Below, one piece after another: positions 41,124 to 49,732 of a stretch of 64,000 bases of DNA. Position numbers and translations under genes: made by a program. The DNA is from Streptomyces griseofuscus (GTDB taxonomy: Bacteria > Actinomycetota > Actinomycetes > Streptomycetales > Streptomycetaceae), in assembly GCF_014673495.1 (NCBI RefSeq), contig NZ_CP051006.1, forward strand, positions 6,909,501-6,973,500. Direction: 5' to 3'. The notes below the pieces were generated by a model. It saw nothing but the letters and a program-made list of their open reading frames with translations, made no database searches and was not told the origin of the DNA. How positions within the stretch are numbered: position 1 is the stretch's first letter; every line of letters begins with the position of its first letter.

Positions 41124-41921
41124 GTGAACGACGGCGACGGGACCCTCGCGGCCAAGGCCCAGGGGAGGCAGTTCGGTCCGCTCGGCACGGCCTTGGTGAT
41201 CATCCCGACCTACAACGAGGCGGAGAACATCAAGACCATCGTCGGCCGGGTGCGCAAGGCCGTCCCCGAGGCCCACGTGCTGATCGCGGACGACAACAGC
41301 CCCGACGGCACCGGCAAGCTCGCCGACGAGCTGGCCGCCGAGGACGACAACGTCCAGGTGATGCACCGCAAGGGCAAGGAAGGCCTGGGCGCCGCTTATC
41401 TCGCGGGCTTCCGCTGGGGCCTGGAGCACGACTACGGCGTGCTGGTCGAGATGGACGCCGACGGCTCCCACCAGCCCGAGGAGCTGCCCCGGCTGCTCAC
41501 CGCCCTCAAGAGCGCCGACCTGGTGCTCGGCTCCCGCTGGGTGCCCGGCGGCCGGGTGGTCAACTGGCCCAAGTCCCGTGAGTTCATCTCCCGCGGCGGC
41601 AGCCTCTACTCCCGGCTCGCCCTCGATCTGCCGCTGCGCGACATCACCGGCGGCTACCGCGCCTTCCGCGCGGAGACACTCAAGGGCCTGGGCCTGGACG
41701 AGGTCGCCTCGCAGGGCTACTGCTTCCAGGTCGACCTCGCCCGCCGCGCGGTCAAGGCCGGCTACCACGTGATCGAGGTGCCGATCACCTTCGTGGAGCG
41801 CGAGCTGGGCGACTCCAAGATGAGCAAGGACATCCTGGTCGAGGCGCTGTGGCGGGTCACCGCCTGGGGCGCGGGGGATCGCGTCGCCAAGCTCACCGGC
41901 AAGGACAAGCGCACCCCGTAA
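41124..41921 (+). CDS. ppm1: polyprenol monophosphomannose synthase
   Basis: A 265-residue GT2 glycosyltransferase that transfers mannose from GDP-mannose to polyprenyl phosphate at the inner membrane face. The nucleotide-binding DDNSPDGTG and the metal-binding EMDADGSHQPEELP motif are intact, and ITGGYRAFR and FVERELGDSKMSKDI are typical of DPM1-like enzymes. It lacks the acyltransferase domain fused in Mycobacterium Ppm1. The GTG at 41124 follows AGAAGGGG. The position next to fxsA and rbpA matches SCO1423, required for protein O-mannosylation in S. coelicolor. Confidence 0.93.
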   Translation: MNDGDGTLAAKAQGRQFGPLGTALVIIPTYNEAENIKTIVGRVRKAVPEAHVLIADDNSPDGTGKLADELAAEDDNVQVMHRKGKEGLGAAYLAGFRWGLEHDYGVLVEMDADGSHQPEELPRLLTALKSADLVLGSRWVPGGRVVNWPKSREFISRGGSLYSRLALDLPLRDITGGYRAFRAETLKGLGLDEVASQGYCFQVDLARRAVKAGYHVIEVPITFVERELGDSKMSKDILVEALWRVTAWGAGDRVAKLTGKDKRTP

Positions 41922-41963
41922 CCCCTTATCCGGCGCTGAGCCGGAGCCAGGCACACTGGGGGT

Positions 41964-42524
41964 ATGACGACTGGCGCTCCGACCACCCCGTACACCGACC
42001 GGCCCCGGCGCTCCCGGCTGCGCAGGTATCTGCCGCTGGGGCTCGCCGGGTGGCTGGTGCTGGAGATCTGGCTGCTGACCCTGGTCGCCGGCGCGGCGGG
42101 CGGTATGACCGTTTTCCTGCTGCTCGTGGCCGGGGTGGTGGCCGGTTCCGTGGTGATCAAGCGGGCGGGCCGCCGGGCCTTCCAGAACCTGAACGAAGCG
42201 CTCCAGCAGGGCGGCTCCCCCAAGCGCGGCGGGGGCAACGGGCTGACCATGCTCGGCGGCCTGCTGCTGATCATCCCTGGCATGATCTCCGACCTCTTGG
42301 GCCTGCTCCTGCTGCTGCCCCCGGTGCAGAAGGCCGTGAGCCGGCTCGCGGAGAACACCTTCGAGAAGCGGCTGCGCGCCGCCGCCCCGGGCAGCCTGGG
42401 CGACGCCTTCCAGCAGGCCCGTATGCACCGCCCCGACGGCAAGGTCGTCCAGGGCGAGGTCATCCACGAGGACCGCGCCGACCGCCCGGGACCGGACGAG
42501 CGGCGACCGCCGCTGACCCGCTAG
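41964..42524 (+). CDS. fxsA: FxsA family membrane protein
   Basis: A 186-residue membrane protein with about three helices: LPLGLAGWLVLEIWLLTLVAG, AAGGMTVFLLLVAGVVAGSVVI and LTMLGGLLLIIPGMISDLLGLLLLLPP. The conserved PGMISDLLGL segment is the family signature. In E. coli FxsA overproduction relieves phage T7 F-exclusion; the role in Streptomyces is unknown. The charged C-terminal tail (~60 residues) is cytoplasmic. It lies 42 bases after ppm1 and ends at a bidirectional terminator. Confidence 0.92.
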   Translation: MTTGAPTTPYTDRPRRSRLRRYLPLGLAGWLVLEIWLLTLVAGAAGGMTVFLLLVAGVVAGSVVIKRAGRRAFQNLNEALQQGGSPKRGGGNGLTMLGGLLLIIPGMISDLLGLLLLLPPVQKAVSRLAENTFEKRLRAAAPGSLGDAFQQARMHRPDGKVVQGEVIHEDRADRPGPDERRPPLTR

Positions 42525-42538
42525 CCCGGAAGCATGAC

Positions 42539-42586
42539 AGACCGCGGGCGCCGTACGTCCTGAAGAACGTACGGCGCCCGCGGTCT
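42539..42586. terminator. bidirectional terminator between fxsA and rbpA
   Basis: Two 20-base arms (42539-42558, starting AGACCGCGGGCG, and 42567-42586) are perfectly complementary around an 8-base loop. It lies 15 bases after the fxsA stop and 29 bases beyond the rbpA stop on the other strand. Confidence 0.95.
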
Positions 42587-42614
42587 CGTGTATGTGCGCT
42601 GTGCGGCTTGCCCG

Positions 42615-42989
42615 CTATGCCGACTTGCGGCTGTCCCGGGGATGTACGGCGATGTTCATCGCCCCCGAACGCAGCACCGCCAGGCGCTCCTCAAGGACCT
42701 CTTCGAGTTCCTCACGGGTGCGCCGCTCCATCAGCATGTCCCAATGGGTACGCGCGGGCTTGGCCTTCTTCTCCTCAGGGCCGTCGCCGTCCACCAGGAG
42801 TGCCGGGGCCCCGCAGACCTTGCACTCCCACTCCGGCGGGATCTCCGCCTCGACCGAGAAGGGCATCTCGAAGCGATGCCCCTTCTCACATGCGTACTCC
42901 ACGGCCTGGCGCGGGGCCAGGTCGATGCCGCGGTCCGTCTCGTAGCTGGTCACCACGAGGCGCGTACCGCGAAGAGCTCGCTCACTCAT
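42615..42989 (-). CDS. rbpA: RNA polymerase-binding protein RbpA
   Basis: A 124-residue essential or near-essential actinobacterial protein that binds RNA polymerase and the principal sigma factor HrdB and stabilises the open complex. The core YACEKGHRFEMPFSVEAEIPPEWECKVC carries the cysteines of the zinc-binding fold, and the C-terminal THWDMLMERRTREELEEVLEERLAVLR is the sigma-interaction helix pair. The ATG at 42989 fits the conserved start SERALRGTRLV. A sigma-R promoter lies 62-87 bases upstream, which links it to thiol-oxidative stress as known for SCO1421. Confidence 0.97.
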   Translation of the reverse strand: MSERALRGTRLVVTSYETDRGIDLAPRQAVEYACEKGHRFEMPFSVEAEIPPEWECKVCGAPALLVDGDGPEEKKAKPARTHWDMLMERRTREELEEVLEERLAVLRSGAMNIAVHPRDSRKSA

Positions 42990-43050
42990 GAATCGTGCCT
43001 CCCGGGCTTGTCGCCCACAGGACAGGTGTCGCTGTCGTCGTCATCCGGTC

Positions 43051-43076
43051 AACGTCCGGTCGGCGGTAAAGATTCC
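43051..43076 (-). promoter_or_regulatory. sigma-R promoter of rbpA
   Basis: On the minus strand GGAAT (43076-43072) and GTT (43053-43051) are separated by exactly 18 bases, the sigma-R consensus GGAAT-N18-GTT. The -10 element is 62 bases before the rbpA start. In S. coelicolor rbpA is an established sigma-R target. Confidence 0.88.
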
Positions 43077-43267
43077 CGTTCCGAGTCCCGTTCCGGGTCA
43101 TGCGTCGCCGTCGTAGCCGCCCCTTGTTCTACCCACAGGCGCCCGGTTTGTCACATCTGCTAGCAGATGTCACCCAGCGTTTCGGCATCTTTGACGCGCA
43201 GTAACGGTACGCCTGGCAGGCCAAACGCGTACACTACCGCCCTTTCGTGCCGAGCGCTAAATCGGCG

Positions 43268-44632
43268 CTAGATCTTCTCGGGCACCGGGTTGCCCGCGGC
43301 GGCGATCGCCCGCCGTACCGGGACCCGGGCGAGCAGGGCGAATCCGATGATGAAGAAGGCCACCAGGGAGATGATCGCGGACCGGTAGCTACCGGTCAGC
43401 TGGTACGTCACACCGAACAGCATCGGGCCCAGCCAGCTCATCCCGCGGTCGCTGAGCTCGTACGCCGAGAAGTACTCGGCCTCCTTGCCAGGCGGCACCA
43501 GATGGGAGAAGAGCGAGCGGGACAGCGCCTGGCTGCCGCCGAGGACCATGCCGATCCCGGCGGCCAGCAGGAAGAAGTACACCGGCGCCTTCGCGGGCAG
43601 GAAGTACCCGGCGGCGAGCGTGATCGTCCAGGCCACCAGCGAGCCGAGGATGGTGCGCTGGGCGCCGTACGTCCGCGCGAGGCGTCCCATCGCCAGCGCG
43701 CCCGCCACGGCCAGCACCTGCACCAGCAGCACCGCCACGATCAGCGTGGACTGCCCGAGCCCCAGCTCCTGGGAGCCGTAGACCGAGGCCTGGGAGATGA
43801 CGGTCTGGATGCCGTCGTTGTAGATCAGGTAGGCCAGCAGGAAGGACAGCGTCAGCGGGTGCCGGCGCATGTCCCGCACCGTCGCCGCCAGCTGCCGCAG
43901 CCCCGTCGACGGGACCCCCTCCGGCGCGGCCTCGCCCGCCGCCCGCGCCCGCCGGTCGCGCAGCAGCCGCAGCGGTACGAGGGTGAAGGCGCCCCACCAC
44001 AGACCCGCCGAGGCCAGACAGATGCGCACCGCCTGGCCCTGGCTCAGGCCGAAGGAGTCGTGGGCCGAGTACAGGACCAGGTTGGCGACCAGGACCATGG
44101 CGCCCGCGCCGTAGCCGAAGGCCCAGCCGCGGGAAGAGACCGCGTCGCGCTCCTCGGGCGGGGCGATCTGCGGCAGATAGGAGTTGTAGAGCATCCCGCC
44201 GACGGCCGCCGCGGCATTGGCCACGACGAGCAGCACCCCGCCCAGCAGATACCGGTCGCCGTCCAGGAAGAACATGCCCGTGGTCGCCGCCGCGCCGGTG
44301 TACGCGGCCGTGGCCAGCAGCGGCTTCTTACGGCCCGTACGGTCGGCCGCGCTGCCCACCAGCGGCATCGCCACGACGGCCAGGATCACCGACAGGGACA
44401 CCGAGTAGGCGAAGTACGACCCCGCCCGCACCGGTATGCCCAGCGGGTGCACATAGCCGCCGGAATCCGCCGCGTGCTCGGCGATCGAGGTGAGATAGGG
44501 ACCGATGAAAACGGTCAGGACGCTCGCCGAATAGACCGAGTACGCCCAGTCGTAGAAGTACCAGCCTCTTTGCTGGCGCCGGAGATCGGCGGTCTCGTCC
44601 GCCACCCCCGCGCGCACGGTGTCGATCCCCAT
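43268..44632 (-). CDS. UMF1/Atg22-type MFS transporter
   Basis: A 454-residue membrane protein with ~12 helices. The N-terminal RRGWYFYDWAYSVYSASVLTVFIGPYLT and the middle QIAPPEERDAVSSRGWAFGYGAGAMVLV are signatures of the UMF1 group, relatives of yeast vacuolar effluxer Atg22. Substrates are unknown but an amino-acid-like solute is suspected by homology. The ATG at 44632 was chosen because the preceding in-frame residues are low-complexity. A 55-base gap separates it from the upstream GDPD gene on the same strand. Confidence 0.88.
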   Translation of the reverse strand: MGIDTVRAGVADETADLRRQQRGWYFYDWAYSVYSASVLTVFIGPYLTSIAEHAADSGGYVHPLGIPVRAGSYFAYSVSLSVILAVVAMPLVGSAADRTGRKKPLLATAAYTGAAATTGMFFLDGDRYLLGGVLLVVANAAAAVGGMLYNSYLPQIAPPEERDAVSSRGWAFGYGAGAMVLVANLVLYSAHDSFGLSQGQAVRICLASAGLWWGAFTLVPLRLLRDRRARAAGEAAPEGVPSTGLRQLAATVRDMRRHPLTLSFLLAYLIYNDGIQTVISQASVYGSQELGLGQSTLIVAVLLVQVLAVAGALAMGRLARTYGAQRTILGSLVAWTITLAAGYFLPAKAPVYFFLLAAGIGMVLGGSQALSRSLFSHLVPPGKEAEYFSAYELSDRGMSWLGPMLFGVTYQLTGSYRSAIISLVAFFIIGFALLARVPVRRAIAAAGNPVPEKI

Positions 44633-44687
44633 CGTGCCCTCGCTTCCGCTCCCCTGCGAAGGCAAGGGCGGCCGGTGCCGGGTCGGT

Positions 44688-45455
44688 TCAGACCCAGACC
44701 CCGCGCTCCTCCATGACCTTGCGCAACGTGTCGATGTGATCGGTCATGATGCCATCCACACCCAGGTCCAGCAGCCGGTGCATGCGTTCCGGTTCGTTGA
44801 TCGTCCAGACGTGGACGTGCAGCCCGCGCGCGTGGGCGGCGCGGACGAAGCGGGCGTCGACCACCGGGACGCCCGACTGGGCCTCCGGCACCTGTGCCGC
44901 CACCGCCGAGCGGCGCACCGCGGCCGGCAGCCCCCAGGAGCGCAGCCGCAGGCTCAGCACCCCGCGGGTGCCGAAGGAGGTGGCGAGGCGGGGCCCGGCC
45001 AGCCGCTGGGCGCGCAGCACCCGTGCCTCGGAGAACGAGCCCACGCAGACCCGGTCCCAGGCGCCCGTGCGCTCCAGCAGGTCGAGCAGCGGCCGCAGCG
45101 CCGGCTCCGCCTTGATGTCGATGTTCCAGCGGACCTCGGGGAAGGTCTCCAGCAACTCCTCGAACAGCGGCACCGGTTCACGGCCGCCGACCCGCGCCCG
45201 CCGGACCTCGGACCAGGGCAGGTCGGCGATGCGGCCCGCGCCGTCGGTGACCCGGTCCAGGGTCGTGTCGTGGAAGGCCACGAGCCGGCCGTCCGCCGTG
45301 GCGTGCACATCGGTCTCGATGTAGCGGTAGCCCAGCTCCACGGCGCGGCGGAACTGCGCCGCGGTGTTCTCCACCCCGTCGGCGGCTCCGCCGCGATGGG
45401 CGAAGGCGAGGGGGCCCGGGTGGTCGAGGTAGGGGTGGCGTATCGCGGTGGTCAC
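44688..45455 (-). CDS. glycerophosphodiester phosphodiesterase
   Basis: A 255-residue cytoplasmic GDPD enzyme, which splits glycerophosphodiesters into glycerol-3-phosphate and an alcohol. The catalytic core AFAHRGGAADGVENTAAQF and IETDVHATADGRLVAFHDTTLDRVTDG contains the general acid/base histidines and metal-binding glutamate/aspartate. KAEPALRPLL and VWTINEPERMHRLLDLGVDGIMTDH complete the barrel. No signal peptide is present. The GTG start overlaps the stop of the upstream YczE gene by four bases, so both are translated together. Confidence 0.93.
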   Translation of the reverse strand: MTTAIRHPYLDHPGPLAFAHRGGAADGVENTAAQFRRAVELGYRYIETDVHATADGRLVAFHDTTLDRVTDGAGRIADLPWSEVRRARVGGREPVPLFEELLETFPEVRWNIDIKAEPALRPLLDLLERTGAWDRVCVGSFSEARVLRAQRLAGPRLATSFGTRGVLSLRLRSWGLPAAVRRSAVAAQVPEAQSGVPVVDARFVRAAHARGLHVHVWTINEPERMHRLLDLGVDGIMTDHIDTLRKVMEERGVWV

Positions 45456-46105
45456 CGACGCAGTATCGCTCCGCGGGGTGTCCTTTCGGCAACGATCGTG
45501 CTGCTGCTCGATGCCGGGGGCAGGGCGAAGACCCGCAGGAAGAACTGGGCCAGCGGACCGATGGACAGGGCGTACAGCACGGTGCCCACACCGATGGTGC
45601 CGCCCAGCACGAACCCGGTGGCCACGACCGTCACTTCGATGATCGTGCGCATCAGCCGGATCGAGCGCCCGGTGCGCTGGTGCAGACCCGTCATCAGCCC
45701 GTCGCGCGGGCCCGGTCCGAAGCGCGCCGCGATGTACAGGCCGGTGGCCGCGCCGTTGAGCAGCACCCCGGCGAGCATCAGCGGGACGCGGGCGAGCAGC
45801 GAGTGCGCCGGGGGCAGCAGCGCGAGCGTCCCGTCCAGGGCCAGGCCGATGAGGAAGACATTGGAGACGGTGCCGAGCCCGGGGCGCAGCCGCAGCGGGA
45901 TCCACAGCAGCAGCACCGCAGCCCCCACTGCGATGGACACCTCGCCGATGCTCAGCCCGGTGCGCCGTGCGAGCCCCTGGTGCAGCACCCCCCAGGGCTC
46001 CAGGCCCAGGCCCGAGGCGACGAGCAGCGCGGAACTCACGCCGTAGAGCGTGAGTCCGACGTAGAGCTGGACCAATCGGCGTCCTATATGTCCGGAAGTG
46101 GACAC
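45452..46105 (-). CDS. YczE/YitT-family membrane protein
   Basis: A 217-residue protein with about five to six membrane segments (YVGLTLYGVSSALLVASGLGLEPWGVLHQGL is the YczE signature, then GPGPRDGLMTGLHQRTGRSI). YczE-like proteins are known to be encoded next to MocR-type regulators, as here (the divergent gene at 46207). The GTG at 46105 gives the expected short N-terminus. Its function is unknown. It is the first gene of an operon with the GDPD gene. Confidence 0.87.
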   Translation of the reverse strand: MSTSGHIGRRLVQLYVGLTLYGVSSALLVASGLGLEPWGVLHQGLARRTGLSIGEVSIAVGAAVLLLWIPLRLRPGLGTVSNVFLIGLALDGTLALLPPAHSLLARVPLMLAGVLLNGAATGLYIAARFGPGPRDGLMTGLHQRTGRSIRLMRTIIEVTVVATGFVLGGTIGVGTVLYALSIGPLAQFFLRVFALPPASSSSTIVAERTPRGAILRR

Positions 46106-46129
46106 AGCATACCCCCCTGGGTAGTGGTA

Positions 46130-46183
46130 GTGGCCTGACGCATGTCACTCTGTGGCTTGGGAGGAAACTCCATCCATGGCCAA
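46130..46183 (+). promoter_or_regulatory. direct repeats in the YczE/MocR divergent promoter
   Basis: GTGGCCTG (46130-46137), GTGGCTTG (46152-46159) and ATGGCCAA (46176-46183) are similar octamers in the same orientation, 22 and 24 bases apart, about two helical turns. MocR-type regulators such as PdxR typically bind paired direct repeats in such divergent regions. Confidence 0.45.
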
Positions 46184-46206
46184 TCCGGGGAAGGTGGACT
46201 GATCGC

Positions 46207-47718
46207 ATGGCGCAGTGGACCTCGGCGGTGGGGGCCGCGCAGCTCGCCCGGCTGCTCAACTCCCAGCAGGAACGGCCGGCCGGGCCCGGCAGCCGCCGCC
46301 CGCCCGCCTACCGGGCGCTGGCCGACGGCATCCGGCTGCTGGTCCTGGAGGGGCGCGTCCCGGTCGCCGCGCGGCTGCCCGCCGAACGCGAACTGGCCCT
46401 CTCCCTCTCGGTGAGCCGCACCACCGTCGCGGCCGCCTACGAGGCGCTGCGCGGCGAGGGCTTCCTGGAGTCCCGGCGCGGCGCGGGCAGTTGGACCGCG
46501 GTACCGGCCGGCAATCCGGTGCCCGCACGGGGTCTTGAGCCGCTGCCCCCTGAGGCCCTCGGCTCGGTGATCGACCTGGGCTGCGCCTCGCTGCCCGCCC
46601 CCGAGCCCTGGCTCACCCGCGCCGTGCAGGGGGCGCTGGAGGAACTGCCGCCGTACGCGCACACGCACGGCGACTATCCGGCCGGACTGCCCGCCCTGCG
46701 CGCGATGATCGCCGAGCGCTACACCGCGCGCGGGATCCCGACGATGCCCGAGCAGATCATGGTGACGACCGGCGCGATGGGTGCCATCGACGCTATCTGC
46801 CATCTCTTCGCGGGCCGCGGCGAGCGCATCGCCGTGGAGTCCCCCTCCTACGCCAACATCCTCCAGCTGATGCGGGAGGCGGGCGCACGGCTGGTGCCGG
46901 TCGCGATGGCCGAGGGGCTCGCCGGGTGGGACATGGACCGCTGGCGCCAGGTCCTGCGGGAGGCCGCGCCTCGGCTCGCCTATGTGGTCGCCGACTTCCA
47001 CAACCCCACGGGGGCGCTGGCCGACGAGGACCAGCGGCGCCGCCTGGTGGACGCGGCCCGCGCGGCGGGCACGGTGCTCGTCGCCGACGAGACGATGAGC
47101 GAGCTGTGGCTGGAGGAGGAGGTGAGGGCCGCGGGGATGCCGCGCCGGGTCTGCGCGTTCGACCCCGCGGGCTCCACGGTGATCACGGTCGGCTCGGCCA
47201 GCAAGGCCTTCTGGGCCGGGATGCGGATCGGCTGGGTGCGGGCCGCGCCGGACATCGTCCGCAGCCTGGTCGCGGCCCGGGCGTACGCCGACCTGGGCAC
47301 GCCGGTGCTGGAGCAGCTGGCCGTCAACTGGCTTTTCAGCACGGGGGGTTGGGAGCAGGCGGTGGCACTGCGGCGGGCACAGGCCCGGGAGAACCGGGAC
47401 GCCCTGGTCACCGCCCTGCGCAGGGAGCTGCCGGACTGGGAGTTCTCCGTCCCCCAGGGCGGTCTGACCCTCTGGGTCCGCGCGGGCGGCCTCTCCGGCT
47501 CCCGCCTCGCGGAAATGGGCGAACGCACGGGCGTCCGCGTCCCCTCCGGCCCGCGCTTCGGCGTCGACGGCGCGTTCGAGGGGTACGTCCGGCTGCCGTT
47601 CACCGTGGGGGGAGCGGTGGCAGAGGAGGCGGCGGTACGACTGGCCGCGGCGGCCCGGCTGGTGGAGACCGGGGGCACGGGGGCGGCGGCGGAATCACCG
47701 CGGACGTTCGTGGCGTAG
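46207..47718 (+). CDS. MocR-type GntR/aminotransferase-fusion regulator
   Basis: A 503-residue chimera. Residues ~33-100 are a GntR winged helix (YRALADGIRLLVLEGRVPVAARLPAERELALSLSVSRTTVAAAY). After a linker, residues ~130-480 are a fold-type I aminotransferase domain with PLP-lysine K333 in GSASKAFWAGMRIGW, and VADFHNPTG and ADETMSELWL for the cofactor pocket. Such proteins sense PLP or an amino-acid adduct and bind direct repeats. The expected target is the divergent YczE-GDPD operon, with candidate repeats at 46130-46183. The stop is followed directly by a dispersed hairpin element. Confidence 0.92.
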   Translation: MAQWTSAVGAAQLARLLNSQQERPAGPGSRRPPAYRALADGIRLLVLEGRVPVAARLPAERELALSLSVSRTTVAAAYEALRGEGFLESRRGAGSWTAVPAGNPVPARGLEPLPPEALGSVIDLGCASLPAPEPWLTRAVQGALEELPPYAHTHGDYPAGLPALRAMIAERYTARGIPTMPEQIMVTTGAMGAIDAICHLFAGRGERIAVESPSYANILQLMREAGARLVPVAMAEGLAGWDMDRWRQVLREAAPRLAYVVADFHNPTGALADEDQRRRLVDAARAAGTVLVADETMSELWLEEEVRAAGMPRRVCAFDPAGSTVITVGSASKAFWAGMRIGWVRAAPDIVRSLVAARAYADLGTPVLEQLAVNWLFSTGGWEQAVALRRAQARENRDALVTALRRELPDWEFSVPQGGLTLWVRAGGLSGSRLAEMGERTGVRVPSGPRFGVDGAFEGYVRLPFTVGGAVAEEAAVRLAAAARLVETGGTGAAAESPRTFVA

Positions 47719-47719
47719 A

Positions 47720-47745
47720 GCGCCCCGAAGGGGCGCGGGGAACCG
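47720..47745. repeat. dispersed Streptomyces intergenic element, copy 2 (inverted), with hairpin
   Basis: GCGCCCC (47720-47726), GAA and GGGGCGC (47730-47736), continuing GGGGAACCGCGCGA. This is the reverse complement of the element at 27021-27055. It lies between the convergent MocR and sffA genes and can terminate both. Confidence 0.75.
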
Positions 47746-47779
47746 CGCGACCGGCCGCTACGCACCCGCGCCCGAAGAC

Positions 47780-49429
47780 CTACTCCGCCGCCACGGGCTC
47801 CGCGGCCGCGGGCTCCGCGGGAACCGGCTGCGCGGTAACCCCCTCCGCGGCGACCCCCTTGGTCAGGTCGATCGGCCGCGCCGCCTGCGCGACCCGCGGC
47901 GGCAACAGGTCCAGCACCGCCCGCCGATCCCCCTCACTCGTCGCGTCGTCGTACGGATCGGGCGTCCTCGGCACCTGGAGCCGGTGCACCGGACCGTGCC
48001 CCAGGCGGGCGTACCCCCGCCCCGGCGGCATCTGCGCCGGCGGTGTCGTCCGCGGCGCCGCCCCCAGCACCGCCTCCACCTGCCGTGCCGCCGCGGACCC
48101 GAGGGCGACCCGGGCCCGGGTGTGCTGCCGTACCGCGTCGCCGAGCGCGTCGAGGCCGTCGTACTGCTCGGCGACGACGACCGTCACATTCGCCGCCCGC
48201 CCGTGCCGCAGCGGCACCTGGAGCAGGTCCTGCGGGTCCTCGCGGCCGTCCACCTGCGCGAGGTGCGCGAAGACGCTCGGCCGGTCGAGGAGGATCCACA
48301 GCGGGCGCCGGGTGTCGGCCGGGGGCGGGTCGCCCGCCTGCCGGGCCAGGTTGATCGCGACCAGCCGCCGTTCCGTCTCGCGCGCCGCCCAGTCCAGGCT
48401 GGCCAGCGCCCCCGGCAGCGCGCACTCCACGGCCAGCACCCCGTCCCGGCCGGTCAGGCACGCGTACTCGCCGGTGCCCCCGCCGTCCACGATGAGGACA
48501 TCGCCGTACTGAAGGGCTTGCAGGGCGAGGGAGCGCAGCAGGGTGGACGTGCCGCTGCCGGGCTGGCCGACCGCCAGCAGATGCGGCTCGGTGGAACGGG
48601 TGCCGGTGCGCCAGACGACGGGCGGGACATCGCGCTGCTCGTCGTAGGAGTCCCCGTAGTCCCCGAAGGAGAGGGGAAGCGTGCGCTGCACCTCGCTCGG
48701 GTCGGTGAAGCCGAGCACGCTCTCGCCGGGCGCGGTCACGAACCGCTGGGCCACGATGTCGGCGGGCAGCGGCGGCAGGACGCTCACGGTGAGCTGGTTG
48801 CCCACCTCGTCCCAGCCGAATCGGTACTCCCGCCCGCGCCCCGCCTTCGCGGTGAGCACCTGCTCGACCCGCGCGCGGGCCTCGGGCTCGCCGTCCGGGA
48901 AGTACGCGGGGTAGCGGAGCAGCAGCTGCCCGACGCGCCCCGCCTCGTCGAACTCGTGCGCGGGGAAGGCCTTCTCCCAGTCCCCGCCGTGCGCGTACAG
49001 CGGGGCGGGGTCCTCGGGGACGGAGAAGTACGGCACCAGCGCCTCGTACAGCGCCCGGAGCCGCTCGGTCTGGGACTCGTCGGGCCCCTCGGGCTCGGGC
49101 GCGGTGCGGTCGCGGCCCAGCCAGGCCGCAGCCGCCATCACCGTGACGACGGCGAGCAGCGGCCCGTACGGTGCCAGCGCCACCACCAGGACCACGCAGG
49201 CCACCAGGAACAGCAGCGGCCCGCGCCGGTCCTTGGGGGTGGCGGTCCATCTGCGCCGCCCCGCCGCGGCCAGCAGCCGCAGCCCGCGGGAGAGGGTGAT
49301 CAGCGGATGGAGGACGTCGGTGGCGCTGTCGGCCGCCGTCCGGGCCAGCTCCCGGCTCCGGGCCAGCTGCGTCCGCGCGAGCTGCGCGCCGTCCTTGCTC
49401 AGAATGCGGGGGAGTGGGCGCCGGGCCAC
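47780..49429 (-). CDS. sffA: SpoIIIE/FtsK-like protein SffA with degenerate P-loop
   Basis: A 549-residue protein. Two membrane helices (~71-105) precede a soluble FtsK/SpoIIIE-like domain. In S. coelicolor SffA (SCO1416) is a DNA-translocase-like protein that SmeA targets to sporulation septa. Here the P-loop at ~288-296 reads GQPGSGTST, with threonine where the catalytic lysine should be, and the Walker B region (PLWILLDRPS) lacks the usual acidic pair. This suggests little or no ATP hydrolysis. The C-terminus has an Ala/Glu/Pro-rich tail. The GTG at 49429 follows AGGAGA, 49 bases after smeA. Confidence 0.9.
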   Translation of the reverse strand: MARRPLPRILSKDGAQLARTQLARSRELARTAADSATDVLHPLITLSRGLRLLAAAGRRRWTATPKDRRGPLLFLVACVVLVVALAPYGPLLAVVTVMAAAAWLGRDRTAPEPEGPDESQTERLRALYEALVPYFSVPEDPAPLYAHGGDWEKAFPAHEFDEAGRVGQLLLRYPAYFPDGEPEARARVEQVLTAKAGRGREYRFGWDEVGNQLTVSVLPPLPADIVAQRFVTAPGESVLGFTDPSEVQRTLPLSFGDYGDSYDEQRDVPPVVWRTGTRSTEPHLLAVGQPGSGTSTLLRSLALQALQYGDVLIVDGGGTGEYACLTGRDGVLAVECALPGALASLDWAARETERRLVAINLARQAGDPPPADTRRPLWILLDRPSVFAHLAQVDGREDPQDLLQVPLRHGRAANVTVVVAEQYDGLDALGDAVRQHTRARVALGSAAARQVEAVLGAAPRTTPPAQMPPGRGYARLGHGPVHRLQVPRTPDPYDDATSEGDRRAVLDLLPPRVAQAARPIDLTKGVAAEGVTAQPVPAEPAAAEPVAAE

Positions 49430-49478
49430 TGCTGTCTCCTGGTGGTGCGTGCGGGCGGGGCGTCGTGCGGTACCGGCC

Positions 49479-49673
49479 TCAGAACTTGATGCCGCCCAGG
49501 AGGCTGGCCAGGCTCTCCCCGCCGGCCTTGATGCTCGGCGCGATGGCCGTGCTCGACAGGTAGAACCCGAACAGGGTCGAGGCGCAGGCGTGCGAGCCCT
49601 TCAGGCCGTCCTTGCGGAAGTAGAGGAACACGACGGTGCCGAGCAGGACGACGCCTGACATGGAGAGGATCAT
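49479..49673 (-). CDS. smeA: small sporulation membrane protein SmeA
   Basis: A 64-residue protein with two hydrophobic segments (SMSGVVLLGTVVFLYF and STLFGFYLSSTAIAPSI) and a short C-terminus ending LLGGIKF. Size, content and position directly upstream of sffA match SCO1415, the septum-localised SmeA that recruits SffA during sporulation. The ATG at 49673 has an AGGAGG ribosome-binding site ten bases upstream. Upstream in-frame starts give an unconserved N-terminus. The promoter at 49736-49765 carries a WhiA-type GACAC. Confidence 0.92.
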   Translation of the reverse strand: MILSMSGVVLLGTVVFLYFRKDGLKGSHACASTLFGFYLSSTAIAPSIKAGGESLASLLGGIKF

Positions 49674-49732
49674 TGGGGGCCTCCTGGTGTCGAGGGGGAC
49701 AGTCACCATCAGTACTTCCAGGATCACAGCAT

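Noticed and set aside
42588..43163. 191-codon plus-strand frame over rbpA
   Set aside because: Antisense to rbpA and its promoter; no independent support.
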